A stretch of 64,000 nucleotides of DNA, from NCBI GenBank assembly GCA_964588795.1, contig CAZPQN010000002.1, positions 55,705 to 119,704 of the forward strand. Reading direction: 5' to 3'. Positions within the stretch are counted from its first letter, which is position 1; every line of letters begins with the position of its first letter. This document shows positions 16,801 through 24,598 of the stretch, piece by piece. Source of the DNA: CAZPQN01 sp964588795 (GTDB taxonomy: Bacteria; Fidelibacterota; UBA2242). A program made the position numbers and the translations under genes. The notes below the pieces were generated by a model. The model did not search any database. It worked only from the letters and a program-made list of their open reading frames with translations, and had not been told where the DNA came from.

Positions 16801-17773
16801 TACAATCTCTACCGATACCGACCGATTTGATGGTAATGGCATCCTGACTGTTTTTGACAGTCAGCGTTTCGTAACCCGTTATTACCTGAATGACGACAAG
16901 GTCAAGCGCAGTATGTCTTACTTTTTGCCCGGTGAAGTCCTGTTTCGTGGTAACATACAGGTAATCAATAATGAATATACCGGTCGGTTTTATGTCCCCA
17001 AAGACCTGAACTATGAAAAGTACTACGGGCAAATCAAATTCTACGGTTACAACCCCGCCAATGGTCAGGAAGCTGGCGGCCATTATGATTCACTGGTTTA
17101 CACTGGTTCATCCCCACTGATTGATACCGTTGGCCCGGAAATCAGAATCGGATTTAAAAATCAGAACTTTGTCTCCGGTGACCCGGTTACTCCTTCTGCG
17201 ATCTTGAATATTGAATTCCGAGATGCACATGGGATCAACATCGCCGGGCAAATTGGACATGATATTACGTTGAATTTTGATAACGACGCTCTAAATCTGT
17301 ATAACCTCACTTCAGATTTTATTTACCATACGAATAGCGATTCTTCCGGGCTAATTGAGCGCAAATTACCCGAATTGGAGCCGGGAAAGCACTCCGTGAC
17401 GGTCAAAGCCTGGGACAATGCCAATAATCCTACCAGCGTTTCTGCTGATTTTATCCTGTTAGCCTCGGACAAGTTTAAATTGGAAAAAGTCTACAATTAT
17501 CCCAATCCTTTCAAGCATAATACCGATTTCACTTTCTACCTGACCCAACCGGCCAAGATTAAACTTACCATTTACACTGTGCGCGGTCTCGTTATCAAAA
17601 CCATTGATCCGGGACAGACGTTTGACACCGGATTTAACCAGATCAACTGGAATGGTGAAGATGAATTTGGCGATCCCATAGGGCACGGGATTTACCTGTA
17701 TCGGATCAGTGCTATTGCAGAGCTTTCGCGACAGAAAGACCAATTTATTGGAAAATTAGTCCGGATCGAATGA
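13865..17773 (+). CDS. porU: PorU-like type IX secretion sortase (gingipain-family C25 peptidase)
   Basis: A large exported protein (1302 residues from ATG 13865; a TTG at 13820 would add 15 residues without helping the signal peptide). Signal peptide MIKLKTVTPLFIAVIWACALSGAEA, long N-terminal beta region, then a C25 (gingipain) domain at about 584-945. The catalytic pair is visible: His827 in NYLGHGSP and Cys862 in AGTCSWGQF. The C-terminal 100 residues form a sorting-type beta-sandwich (KVYNYPNPF, ending GIYLYRISA...KLVRIE). PorU removes cargo sorting domains at the cell surface and attaches cargo to lipopolysaccharide. The size and the opening segment after the signal peptide match PorU better than free gingipains. 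The stop overlaps the maf start (ATGA). Confidence 0.9.
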   Translation: MIKLKTVTPLFIAVIWACALSGAEAIRLNIIEETLSSLQLEIDLPDQFEWRAADRYPQFESTMILGESSSERLSNRFYIPYFEWKIALPDTVKPEIRIISSQFRTYQLSRSINPADMHLINQRPLAAVTEVGFQRDIPTGILRIYPLRASLSAREMQILSKIEIRLIIRNSDSQGKLSNPPSPNAVHLNARSASVWRRPLSKRVSKAALPPTGKWLKLSVASDGLYYLTAQDVEAAGISAANLDTNCLFIFSNATGGREQSATPGLEVPNNLVENSRLILGDRDRYFEIGDTLIFYGRATSGVEANSQGRLYFNRNAYAKTNFYWLLIADTPGTPKSMLLFPSQSTTPTATANSTECLERHEQELVNFLHSGKSWYGEKFAGSGSNVTLLKNMPTSQSSNYPTMLTIKVRGATSDNVSHSYKLYINSSSEAIANWSSSEFYSATRSVSTNLRPGPNLLRINYTASQSAANAYLDYIDFSFTSPLDAGSLPFRFWAPSGNGNYRFQIRQIGTSRPLIFDITDFASVAVQNYSINSDSASFTRTIESSHRLQFLIVARSDFQKPDKIESLAPEWNLIRDPGNGAQYVIITNESLLPTAQSLADLYSNELRPADRLSTKVVTQNQILREFTGDVTDPHAIRYFLKYALTNWVVAPEYVLLFGDGTYDYRGLESTTGNLVMTYQIEPDYESGDGYSSYVSDARFVYLMGTDRLMDMAIGRLNVRNLAEANAVTQKIRQYLTEPEYGDWRSKVTLVADDPQRPLNDEQYHLSDTENYLVKYLAKSLVVNKLYLLEYPEVQDASSYGVKKPAATEAILKQLETGTTIINYLGHGSPSVWAQEYVLVKDRDIGKIKTGGKLPFWIAGTCSWGQFDEINTECMPEALIRKAADGGIAALAGSRPTYGSANRAFISQLFQRWFANGKINRYRLGDLIMSIFNGQNENTEKYILFSDPALYLALPYEFSSLDKMPSDTLPAMTNVLVTGTISTDTDRFDGNGILTVFDSQRFVTRYYLNDDKVKRSMSYFLPGEVLFRGNIQVINNEYTGRFYVPKDLNYEKYYGQIKFYGYNPANGQEAGGHYDSLVYTGSSPLIDTVGPEIRIGFKNQNFVSGDPVTPSAILNIEFRDAHGINIAGQIGHDITLNFDNDALNLYNLTSDFIYHTNSDSSGLIERKLPELEPGKHSVTVKAWDNANNPTSVSADFILLASDKFKLEKVYNYPNPFKHNTDFTFYLTQPAKIKLTIYTVRGLVIKTIDPGQTFDTGFNQINWNGEDEFGDPIGHGIYLYRISAIAELSRQKDQFIGKLVRIE

Positions 17774-18369
17774 TGCATTCAATCAACTGGCATGAGCGTC
17801 AAATCATACTGGCTTCGCAATCTCCCCGGCGACGCAGTATTTTACAAATGGTCGGATTTAATTTTCGTGTTCATGAACCCCAGTATATTGAAGAGACGCA
17901 AAAATTTCTTCCTCCGCGCCGCATTGCTCGTCGACACGCGATTCGTAAAGCCCAAAGCATCGCCCAGTACTATCCAAAAGCCTGGCTGATCGGCGCCGAT
18001 ACCATCGTCGTGAAAAATGAAAGAATCCTCGGTAAACCCTCTTCACGGACAGAGGCCATTCATATGTTAAAGACCCTGGCCGGTACCAGCCATTACGTGT
18101 TCACCGGCTATTGTCTGCTTAACTCGGAAAATGGTAAATATTTAAGCAATGTCATTCGGACAACAGTGTACTTTCATCCTATTCCAGACCATACAATTGA
18201 GTACTATGTTGACCACGATCAACCCTATGACAAGGCCGGAGCCTACGCCATTCAGGATTTCAGCGCGGTTTTCGTAAAAAAAATCAACGGTTGCTTTTAT
18301 AATGTCGTGGGTTTTCCGTTACCGGCTTTCTATGAACAGGTCAGTCGGCAAATTGACCACCTGCTATAA
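17770..18369 (+). CDS. maf: Maf-family nucleoside triphosphate pyrophosphatase
   Basis: A 199-residue house-cleaning pyrophosphatase that hydrolyses dTTP, UTP or modified nucleotides to the monophosphate. Signatures: ILASQSPRRRSILQ (nucleotide-binding start), IGADTIVV (catalytic Asp), GKP, and YDKAGAYAIQ near the C-terminus. The YDKAGAYAIQ form suggests the dTTPase/UTPase (YhdE) subgroup. The start overlaps the stop of the T9SS sortase gene by 4 bp, implying translational coupling between two functionally unrelated genes. Confidence 0.94.
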   Translation: MMHSINWHERQIILASQSPRRRSILQMVGFNFRVHEPQYIEETQKFLPPRRIARRHAIRKAQSIAQYYPKAWLIGADTIVVKNERILGKPSSRTEAIHMLKTLAGTSHYVFTGYCLLNSENGKYLSNVIRTTVYFHPIPDHTIEYYVDHDQPYDKAGAYAIQDFSAVFVKKINGCFYNVVGFPLPAFYEQVSRQIDHLL

Positions 18370-18438
18370 AAGAAGTCTTTGGATATAATGCCATTTTTAA
18401 GGATATTATTTCAGTAATTGAAACAGTAAGATAAAAAT

Positions 18439-19230
18439 ATGTTCTACGAGAAATTAAAAGCGCAACGTGAACAACTCGGAATAACGCTTGAACAGCTGGC
18501 AAGCAGAACGAAAATCAGTAAAGACCTGCTCTTCAACTTTGAACAAGGCAATTTCTCCAACCTGCCCAGAACCTACGCCCGTCTTTTTATAAAAGCGTAC
18601 GCTCTTGAGGTCGGTTTGAATCCGCAGGAGATCCTCAACGCTTTGGAAGCATACATCGGCAAGAACCCGGATCTACCGGCTATCCCTCCTGATCACCCCA
18701 ATCGATCGGAACCTTCTTCAGTGAATGCTACTCCTAAACCTGCCACTCCCCAACGTCGAAATTTTGCGACCATCGTAACTTTCTTTGTCATTGTTATTTT
18801 CCTGATCTCAATCCTTAAACAGATTTTGACCGAAGATACCGCAGGATTAGCTAACTATAATCCACCAATTCTACCTCCCTCCTCTTCATCACAACCAGAT
18901 TCATCCACATCCGGGAATCCGGTGGCAAATGATAGTCTGAGCTTAGAACAGCAAAAACAGAACCTGCGCTTGATTCTACTAACCAAAGATAGTTGCTGGG
19001 TCAAAATTATCACCGACAATCGGGATACCTTTGAAGCTAATCTCCCTCCCCACTACCGTAAAGAATCAGTAGCGGTTACACAATTTGATCTGCGCGTCGG
19101 ACGTCCCGCCAGTATCAATTTGATTCTAAACGGAAAAGACCTTGGCAAAGTCGGTGAACCGGCAATCCCCACCCGGATAATGATCACCAAGGATGGCATT
19201 ATTCGTCGGCAATCGTTTACAGTAAGATAG
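18439..19230 (+). CDS. RodZ-like cytoskeletal membrane protein (HTH_25 + DUF4115)
   Basis: This 263-residue protein has an N-terminal helix-turn-helix of the HTH_25 type (LKAQREQLGITLEQLASRT, then GNFSNLPRTYARLFIKAYA), a Pro-rich linker, one transmembrane helix (about 110-131), a Ser/Pro-rich spacer, and a C-terminal DUF4115 beta domain (SCWVKIITDNRDTFE...VGRPASINLILNGKDLG). This is the RodZ layout, the bitopic protein that links MreB to the periplasm for rod shape. A perfect TATAAT lies at 18384-18389 in the 69-bp gap after maf, but no well-spaced -35 is seen. It precedes mraZ, close to the division cluster. Confidence 0.85.
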   Translation: MFYEKLKAQREQLGITLEQLASRTKISKDLLFNFEQGNFSNLPRTYARLFIKAYALEVGLNPQEILNALEAYIGKNPDLPAIPPDHPNRSEPSSVNATPKPATPQRRNFATIVTFFVIVIFLISILKQILTEDTAGLANYNPPILPPSSSSQPDSSTSGNPVANDSLSLEQQKQNLRLILLTKDSCWVKIITDNRDTFEANLPPHYRKESVAVTQFDLRVGRPASINLILNGKDLGKVGEPAIPTRIMITKDGIIRRQSFTVR

Positions 19231-19313
19231 CCAGTATAAAACAAACAAATAACCTGCTCCGCGGAATTTAATCCCGCACCTCGGCCCCGTCAGAAAAAAA
19301 GTGAAAATAATTC

Positions 19314-19342
19314 TTGACAATTAGTTTTTTTTGTCCTACTTT
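19314..19342 (+). promoter_or_regulatory. Promoter of the mraZ/dcw operon
   Basis: A consensus -35 TTGACA (19314-19319), a 17-bp T-rich spacer and a -10 TACTTT (19337-19342, followed by G) lie 52 bp upstream of the mraZ ATG. TACTTTG is also close to the -7 element (TAnnTTTG) used by Bacteroidetes-type sigma factors, with TTG at the matching upstream place. Confidence 0.7.
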
Positions 19343-19343
19343 G

Positions 19344-19378
19344 TGGGGGAATGTGGGGCAAATTCCCAGAATATCCCA
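19344..19378 (+). promoter_or_regulatory. MraZ operator: four TGGGG/TCCCA boxes at 10-bp pitch
   Basis: Four pentamers occur at exact 10-bp intervals: TGGGG (19344-19348), TGGGG (19354-19358), TCCCA (19364-19368) and TCCCA (19374-19378), each separated by 5 nt. MraZ binds TGGGN direct repeats with 5-nt spacers. Here the array is two boxes on each strand, forming a symmetric site right after the -10 element, so bound MraZ would block its own operon. Confidence 0.8.
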
Positions 19379-19393
19379 AATAGTGAGTAAGCA

Positions 19394-19846
19394 ATGATAA
19401 CTTCCTTCGCCGGAGAATCGCAACATCCACTTGATGACAAAGGTCGTCTGAGTATCCCGGCTAAATATCGCCACTGGCTCGAGGGTGAAGACGCCGAATA
19501 TGTTTTCGTGGTTACCAAAGGGTCGGATCCGTGCCTGGTCGCGTACCCTGCTATCGAATGGGAAATGCTCACCCAGAAACTGATAAAACTTTCGCACTTT
19601 AAAAAGAAAAACCGGGCGTTTATTCGTACGATAACCCGCAGTTCCGCTCGGCTTAAATGCGATGGGCAGGGACGTATCTTTATTCCTCAACCGCTCCTTG
19701 ATTATGCACATATTAAAAAGGATGTTGTGATAATTGGAGCAATAAACTACTTAGAATTCTGGGACCCTGATACCCTCAATCAGCACAGTGAATCTCAGAT
19801 TCCACTTGATGATGATTACTATGAGGATCTCGGAGATATTTTATAA
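19394..19846 (+). CDS. mraZ: Transcriptional regulator MraZ
   Basis: A 150-residue AbrB-fold DNA-binding protein with two MraZ half-repeats, each carrying a DxxxR signature: LDDKGRLSIPAKYR (about 16-29) and CDGQGRIFIPQPLL (about 94-107). In other bacteria MraZ forms a ring and represses the dcw operon by binding repeats upstream of itself, and such repeats are present here. An acidic tail (DDDYYEDLGDIL) follows. The ribosome-binding site is weak. First gene of the division and cell-wall cluster. Confidence 0.97.
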   Translation: MITSFAGESQHPLDDKGRLSIPAKYRHWLEGEDAEYVFVVTKGSDPCLVAYPAIEWEMLTQKLIKLSHFKKKNRAFIRTITRSSARLKCDGQGRIFIPQPLLDYAHIKKDVVIIGAINYLEFWDPDTLNQHSESQIPLDDDYYEDLGDIL

Positions 19847-19870
19847 GGTATCCATCAAAATAGCCATGCT

Positions 19871-20806
19871 ATGATCAGTATCCACACTCCCGTTATGGCA
19901 GCGACCACGATCAGATACCTGCTCACTAAACCTGCGGGAGTATACGTTGACGGTACCTTAGGCACTGGTGGTCATTTGTCAGCGCTTTCAGCAAAGCTGC
20001 ACCCGACAGCATTTTTAATCGGAATCGATGCCGATGCGAAGGCCGTAGAATACTGCCAGAAAAATCTCAACCTGCAGCAGAAAACCAGATTCGTCAATGC
20101 TAATTTCGAAGAACTTATGCGAATTTGTTATAGAGCCGGTTTTACTCAGGTTGATGGGATTTTGCTTGATTTGGGTCTGTCCTCTTTCGCCCTTGATAAT
20201 CCCCAGAGAGGTTTTGCATATGCCAGTGATGGCCCCCTGGATATGCGATTCTCAACTACCAATACCCTGACTGCGGCAGATTTCATCAACGATTCCGATT
20301 TGCCATCTCTGATACGAGTATTTACTGAATTCGGTGAGGAACGTCAGGCAAAGCAGATTGCCCGGCAGATAATTAAACACCGCGCACAAAATCGAATCCA
20401 AACGACCAGACAGCTGGCAGAGATTATAAAAACGTGCGTAGCAGGAAGTTATCAGTCAAAGACGCTAAGTCGTATCTTTCAGGCCATCAGGATTAATATT
20501 AATCGGGAATTAATCGTATTAAAAAGTGTCCTGGCTCAGGCGGTTGATCTCCTGGCTCCCGGTGGGCACTTGGTTATCCTTACTTACCACTCCCTAGAAG
20601 ATAGGATCGTTAAACAGTACTTCAAGACCGAATCCTCGGATTGTCTCTGTCCGCCCGAATTTCCCGTTTGTCAATGTCAGCACAAAGCCCGGTTGAAAAT
20701 CCTGACACCTAAACCTATCACGGCCGAAAAAGCTGAGATCCAATCCAATCCGCGAGCTCGCAGTGCCAAGCTTCGGGCCGTAGAAAAAATCAGGGTTGTC
20801 GCATGA
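19871..20806 (+). CDS. rsmH: 16S rRNA (cytosine-1402-N4)-methyltransferase RsmH
   Basis: This 311-residue SAM-dependent enzyme methylates C1402 in the decoding centre of 16S rRNA. It opens HTPVMAATTIRYL, has the SAM loop DGTLGTGGHLSAL (about 28-40), the motif ILLDLGLSSFALD (about 97-109), and near the end LVILTYHSLEDRIVKQYF with RSAKLR close to the C-terminus. It starts 24 bp after mraZ, and its stop overlaps the ftsL start by 4 bp. Confidence 0.97.
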   Translation: MISIHTPVMAATTIRYLLTKPAGVYVDGTLGTGGHLSALSAKLHPTAFLIGIDADAKAVEYCQKNLNLQQKTRFVNANFEELMRICYRAGFTQVDGILLDLGLSSFALDNPQRGFAYASDGPLDMRFSTTNTLTAADFINDSDLPSLIRVFTEFGEERQAKQIARQIIKHRAQNRIQTTRQLAEIIKTCVAGSYQSKTLSRIFQAIRININRELIVLKSVLAQAVDLLAPGGHLVILTYHSLEDRIVKQYFKTESSDCLCPPEFPVCQCQHKARLKILTPKPITAEKAEIQSNPRARSAKLRAVEKIRVVA

Positions 20807-21126
20807 ATAAAATTCCCAAAAGGAGAAATCTACAGAAGCGTCGCCATAATCTGGTATTGTTGACGATCTTTTCCCTGCTCGTTGGGTCAATGCTGTTTTA
20901 CCTCTGGATATACAATTACACCAACCAACTTTATCGAAATATCGAGCAATTGCGTCGTCAGGAAAGCAATCTGGTCGCTCGTAACAGAATGACCATGATC
21001 GAAATTGAGACTCTCAATCGTACAGACCGGATTAAAAACATTGCCGCTAACGAAATAGAAATGGTTACGCCGGTCCCCGAAACCTTAGCGGTCGTCATTG
21101 ATCCTAAAACCATGGTGACCCGCTAA
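20803..21126 (+). CDS. ftsL: FtsL-like division protein
   Basis: A 107-residue bitopic protein with a basic cytoplasmic N-terminus (KRRNLQKRRH), one transmembrane helix (about 18-36) and a short periplasmic coiled coil (about 40-75). Sequence conservation in FtsL is low, so identity rests on size, topology and place between rsmH and ftsI. It would form the FtsQLB complex that activates septal synthesis by FtsWI. The start overlaps rsmH by 4 bp and the stop abuts ftsI. Confidence 0.85.
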   Translation: MNKIPKRRNLQKRRHNLVLLTIFSLLVGSMLFYLWIYNYTNQLYRNIEQLRRQESNLVARNRMTMIEIETLNRTDRIKNIAANEIEMVTPVPETLAVVIDPKTMVTR

Positions 21127-23142
21127 ATGCCCAACCCATTTAAAAAAATCAGAATCAAGACTCTCTGCGTCGTAGGATTGCTGGTATTTGCCTGGTGCGT
21201 GTTGATAGGTCGTCTGTTTTTTATCCAAATCATCGATGCTAAAACCTACCAGGCGAAGTGTAATAACCAGGCAAATCTTAAAAAAGAGACTAAGCCGCTA
21301 CGGGGAACGATCTATGACCGCAATGGTAAAGCCTTGACGATTGACGTGGTCAACTTTTCGATTGCCGCTCATCCTTATCTGATCAGAAACAAAACTGAAT
21401 TAGCCATGCATCTCAGCCAGGACCTGAAGGGCAACGCCGAAAAATATCAGTCCTTGCTCAGTTCTGATAAAACTTTTGTCTGGCTGGAAAAAAATGTCAC
21501 TCTGGCCCAGTTCCAGAACTTTGAATATTATGAAAAGTATCCCGGACTGGCGATTGAAAAGAAAATCACTCGTTATTATCCTCTGGGAGAAGTGGCAGGT
21601 CAGTTGTTGGGTTTTACGGATGTTGACAATCGCGGCATCGGCGGTTTGGAACTGCAGTTCGAGAATATATTAGGTGGCGTTCCCGGTTGGGTTACGGTGC
21701 AGCGCGATGGGTGGGGACGCTATTTTAACCGTCCTGACCTGCCTTCGAAAGAGTGCATTGATGGCAATGACCTGACTTTGACCATTGATCAGGAATACCA
21801 GAATATCCTGCATGAAGAAATTGCTTTAGCATATACGCGCAACAAAGCCGATAAAGCTTTGGGAATCGTTATCAATCCCAATACTGGCGAAATCTTAGCC
21901 ATGGCCAATGTGCCAGCTTTCGATCCCAATAAACCTTCAGAATATCCACTTTCTGCCCAACGGAATGCGGTAATCTCGGATATTTTTGAACCGGGCTCAG
22001 CCTTCAAAGTAGTTACCGCTACCGCCGCCCTTGAAAATCGAGTCCTGCAGACTAACCGTAAAATTGATTGTAATCCGGGTTATATTCAGGTCAGCAACCG
22101 CATCATCCACGACCATAACCGGTACCAAATCTTAACGTTTGCCGAGGTGATTCAGAACAGCAGCAATGTCGGAACAATTAAAGTTGCACAAATGGTTGGT
22201 CGGGAAAACCTATTTGGGTTCATTCGAAAATATGGATTCGGAGCGAAGACAAATATCGCTTTCCCCGGCGAAGAGAATGGTATTCTGCATTCCCTTAAAA
22301 ATTGGACTGATCTGACATTAGCCCAGGTAGCTATTGGGCAGGGTGTGAGCGTCACGGCTCTGCAGTTAGCTTTTGCCTATGCGGCAATTGCCAATGGCGG
22401 ACTCCTTCTGAAACCACAACTAATAAAATGTATCAAGTCCAAAGACGGTCTCACTATTTACGAAACCAGGCCGTCTTTTATTCGCCGGGTCGCCAGCGCG
22501 GAAACGATGTCACAATTGCGGGAATTACTGCGCCTGACAGTTCGTCAGGGTACGGGAAAATTTGCCAACATCAATGGGCTGGCGATCGCCGGAAAAACCG
22601 GTACATCTCAGAAAGTTATTGGGAAAATATACAGTCAGACTGATTATATGGCAACATTCGTAGGTTTTTTCCCGGCCAATCGTCCAAAATTACTATGCGT
22701 TGTCGTTCTTGATAATCCCAAGGGAGCGGTGCACACCGGCGGAGGGGCAGCGGCTCCCGTAGTTCGCGAAATATTTAAACGGATAGTGAATCAGTCGGAT
22801 GAATTGTTTTTCGAAGAACCCGAAACGCCGCCTGTCACACAGCCACCGACTAACTTAGTCCTGGAATCTAAACCAACCAGCAGTTTACCAGGTAATCATG
22901 AGGCTCCGACCAGCGGTTTCCGCACAGCCCTTTCCTCGATAAATCAATCTTCCCGGATGCCAGATTTGTACGGAAAAACTCTGCGTCAGGCATTAGCGAT
23001 TTTGCAACAGACGGGGCTGGAAAAAATCGAAGTCGAGGGCACGGGCGTGGTCGTATCCCAGAATCCCCCGGCTTGTACGCCCGTACATGCCGGTACTGCA
23101 TGCCGGCTTATTCTCGAATCGTCAGGGAGTCTGTTTGAGTAA
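21127..23142 (+). CDS. ftsI: Division transpeptidase FtsI (PBP3, class B) with C-terminal PASTA domain
   Basis: A 671-residue class B penicillin-binding protein. There is a signal-anchor helix (about 14-35), a dimerisation domain (RGTIYDRNGKALTIDV near 60) and a transpeptidase domain with all three active-site motifs: S291-A-F-K294, S345-S-N347 and K490-T-G. After a Pro-rich linker, one PASTA domain (about 610-668, MPDLYGKTLRQALAILQQ) closes the protein. PASTA domains are common on Gram-positive and SpoVD-type enzymes but absent from proteobacterial FtsI. It crosslinks septal peptidoglycan with FtsW. The last 8 bp overlap murE. Confidence 0.95.
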   Translation: MPNPFKKIRIKTLCVVGLLVFAWCVLIGRLFFIQIIDAKTYQAKCNNQANLKKETKPLRGTIYDRNGKALTIDVVNFSIAAHPYLIRNKTELAMHLSQDLKGNAEKYQSLLSSDKTFVWLEKNVTLAQFQNFEYYEKYPGLAIEKKITRYYPLGEVAGQLLGFTDVDNRGIGGLELQFENILGGVPGWVTVQRDGWGRYFNRPDLPSKECIDGNDLTLTIDQEYQNILHEEIALAYTRNKADKALGIVINPNTGEILAMANVPAFDPNKPSEYPLSAQRNAVISDIFEPGSAFKVVTATAALENRVLQTNRKIDCNPGYIQVSNRIIHDHNRYQILTFAEVIQNSSNVGTIKVAQMVGRENLFGFIRKYGFGAKTNIAFPGEENGILHSLKNWTDLTLAQVAIGQGVSVTALQLAFAYAAIANGGLLLKPQLIKCIKSKDGLTIYETRPSFIRRVASAETMSQLRELLRLTVRQGTGKFANINGLAIAGKTGTSQKVIGKIYSQTDYMATFVGFFPANRPKLLCVVVLDNPKGAVHTGGGAAAPVVREIFKRIVNQSDELFFEEPETPPVTQPPTNLVLESKPTSSLPGNHEAPTSGFRTALSSINQSSRMPDLYGKTLRQALAILQQTGLEKIEVEGTGVVVSQNPPACTPVHAGTACRLILESSGSLFE

Positions 23143-24598
23143 GAACTTATTATCCGTACTGAAAGGAATCACCTATACCCAGAGCGGTGTTCTGCCCGAA
23201 AAGATTGAGAAAATTACCTGCAGTTCAAAAGATACCGTTCCCGGAGCATTATTTTTTGCTATCCGGGGAGAAAACGCTGACGGTCACAATTTTATAACGG
23301 AAGCAATCAACAACGGCGCCTGCGCATTGGTCGTTGAGGAAATAGTCGAACCGACTCGGGTTCCCCAGATCATCGTCAGCGACACCAAGGCTGCCCTCTC
23401 ACGTGCCGCCGCTAATTTTTTCAATCATCCAACCCAGACCATGACCATCGTTGGAGTAACAGGCACTAACGGCAAAACGACGACTGTTTACCTGCTGAAT
23501 CATATCCTGATCACCGCCGGTCATCGTTGCGGTACGGTGGGCACGCTGGGCTATTCCATCAATGACCAGTGGTTTCCATCCAATCTGACCACTCCGGACA
23601 GCATTACAATCCAGAGTATTTTCGCCAAGATGCATGCCGAAAATGTAAGTGTGGCGGTGATGGAGGTTTCTTCCCATTCTCTGGCTTTGCACCGGGTGGC
23701 AGATATTCGGTTCCAGGGTGGAGTTTTTACCAATATTTCCCAAGATCATCTCGATTTCCATAAATCCCTGACCGATTATGCGCAGACCAAAGTGCGCCTC
23801 TTTCAAATCGTTGAGCCTTCCGGTTTCCTGGTCTACAACCGCGATGATCATTATGCTCCAATTTTCATGCAGGCGGCTAAAGCTCGTGCATACTCGTTTT
23901 CATTAAGCCCCAAAGCCGATTATTACTGGTTGTCCGGTGTTGAGTTCAATAATGGAATTTCGGGAACTATACATACCCCCACCCAAAATATCGCTATCAC
24001 CAGCAAGCTCTCCGGAGAGTTCAATCTCAGGAATATACTCGGCGTTGTGGCCGTTGCGGAAAATTTAGAGATTGCACCGGCTATCATTCAAAAATCGCTG
24101 GCAGAAGTGCCATTCATTCCGGGACGCCTGCAGGAAATATCCCAAAGCGGGCAACCGCGTGTTTTTATTGATTACGCCCATACACCGGATGCCATTAGCA
24201 ATGTCCTGAAAACTCTGAGAAGCATGGTGATTGCTGGTGGTCACCTGATCGTTGTTTTCGGCTGTGGCGGCAATCGTGATAAAAGCAAGCGTCCGTTGAT
24301 GGCTCAGGCTGTCGAGAAATTTGCCGAGTTGGCGATTGTAACGACCGATAATCCGCGTTTCGAGGAGCCGCATTCCATCATGCAGGACATTATCCCGGGC
24401 TTTTCTAAAAGCTATCACTATCTTTTAGTCGAAGATCGTCGCGAGGCAATCCGGCAAGCGCTTATTCTGGCTCAACCTTTGGATATAGTGGCTATCCTCG
24501 GTAAAGGTCACGAACCCTACCAGGAAATTAAAGGTGTGCGACACCCGTTTCATGATAGTATTATTGTAAAGGAATATTTCAATGCCGCCGGTTCTTGA
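23135..24598 (+). CDS. murE: UDP-MurNAc-L-Ala-D-Glu:meso-diaminopimelate ligase MurE
   Basis: A 487-residue Mur ligase adding the third stem-peptide residue. The ATP loop is VTGTNGKTTTVYLL (about 109-122), and the substrate-recognition motif is DNPR (within TTDNPRFEEP), which marks meso-diaminopimelate rather than lysine. TTG 23135 is chosen because the protein then starts SKNLLSVLKGI at the usual distance before the core. The earlier in-frame ATG 23087 would lie 55 bp inside ftsI. The C-terminus overlaps the murF start by 17 bp. Confidence 0.95.
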   Translation: MSKNLLSVLKGITYTQSGVLPEKIEKITCSSKDTVPGALFFAIRGENADGHNFITEAINNGACALVVEEIVEPTRVPQIIVSDTKAALSRAAANFFNHPTQTMTIVGVTGTNGKTTTVYLLNHILITAGHRCGTVGTLGYSINDQWFPSNLTTPDSITIQSIFAKMHAENVSVAVMEVSSHSLALHRVADIRFQGGVFTNISQDHLDFHKSLTDYAQTKVRLFQIVEPSGFLVYNRDDHYAPIFMQAAKARAYSFSLSPKADYYWLSGVEFNNGISGTIHTPTQNIAITSKLSGEFNLRNILGVVAVAENLEIAPAIIQKSLAEVPFIPGRLQEISQSGQPRVFIDYAHTPDAISNVLKTLRSMVIAGGHLIVVFGCGGNRDKSKRPLMAQAVEKFAELAIVTTDNPRFEEPHSIMQDIIPGFSKSYHYLLVEDRREAIRQALILAQPLDIVAILGKGHEPYQEIKGVRHPFHDSIIVKEYFNAAGS

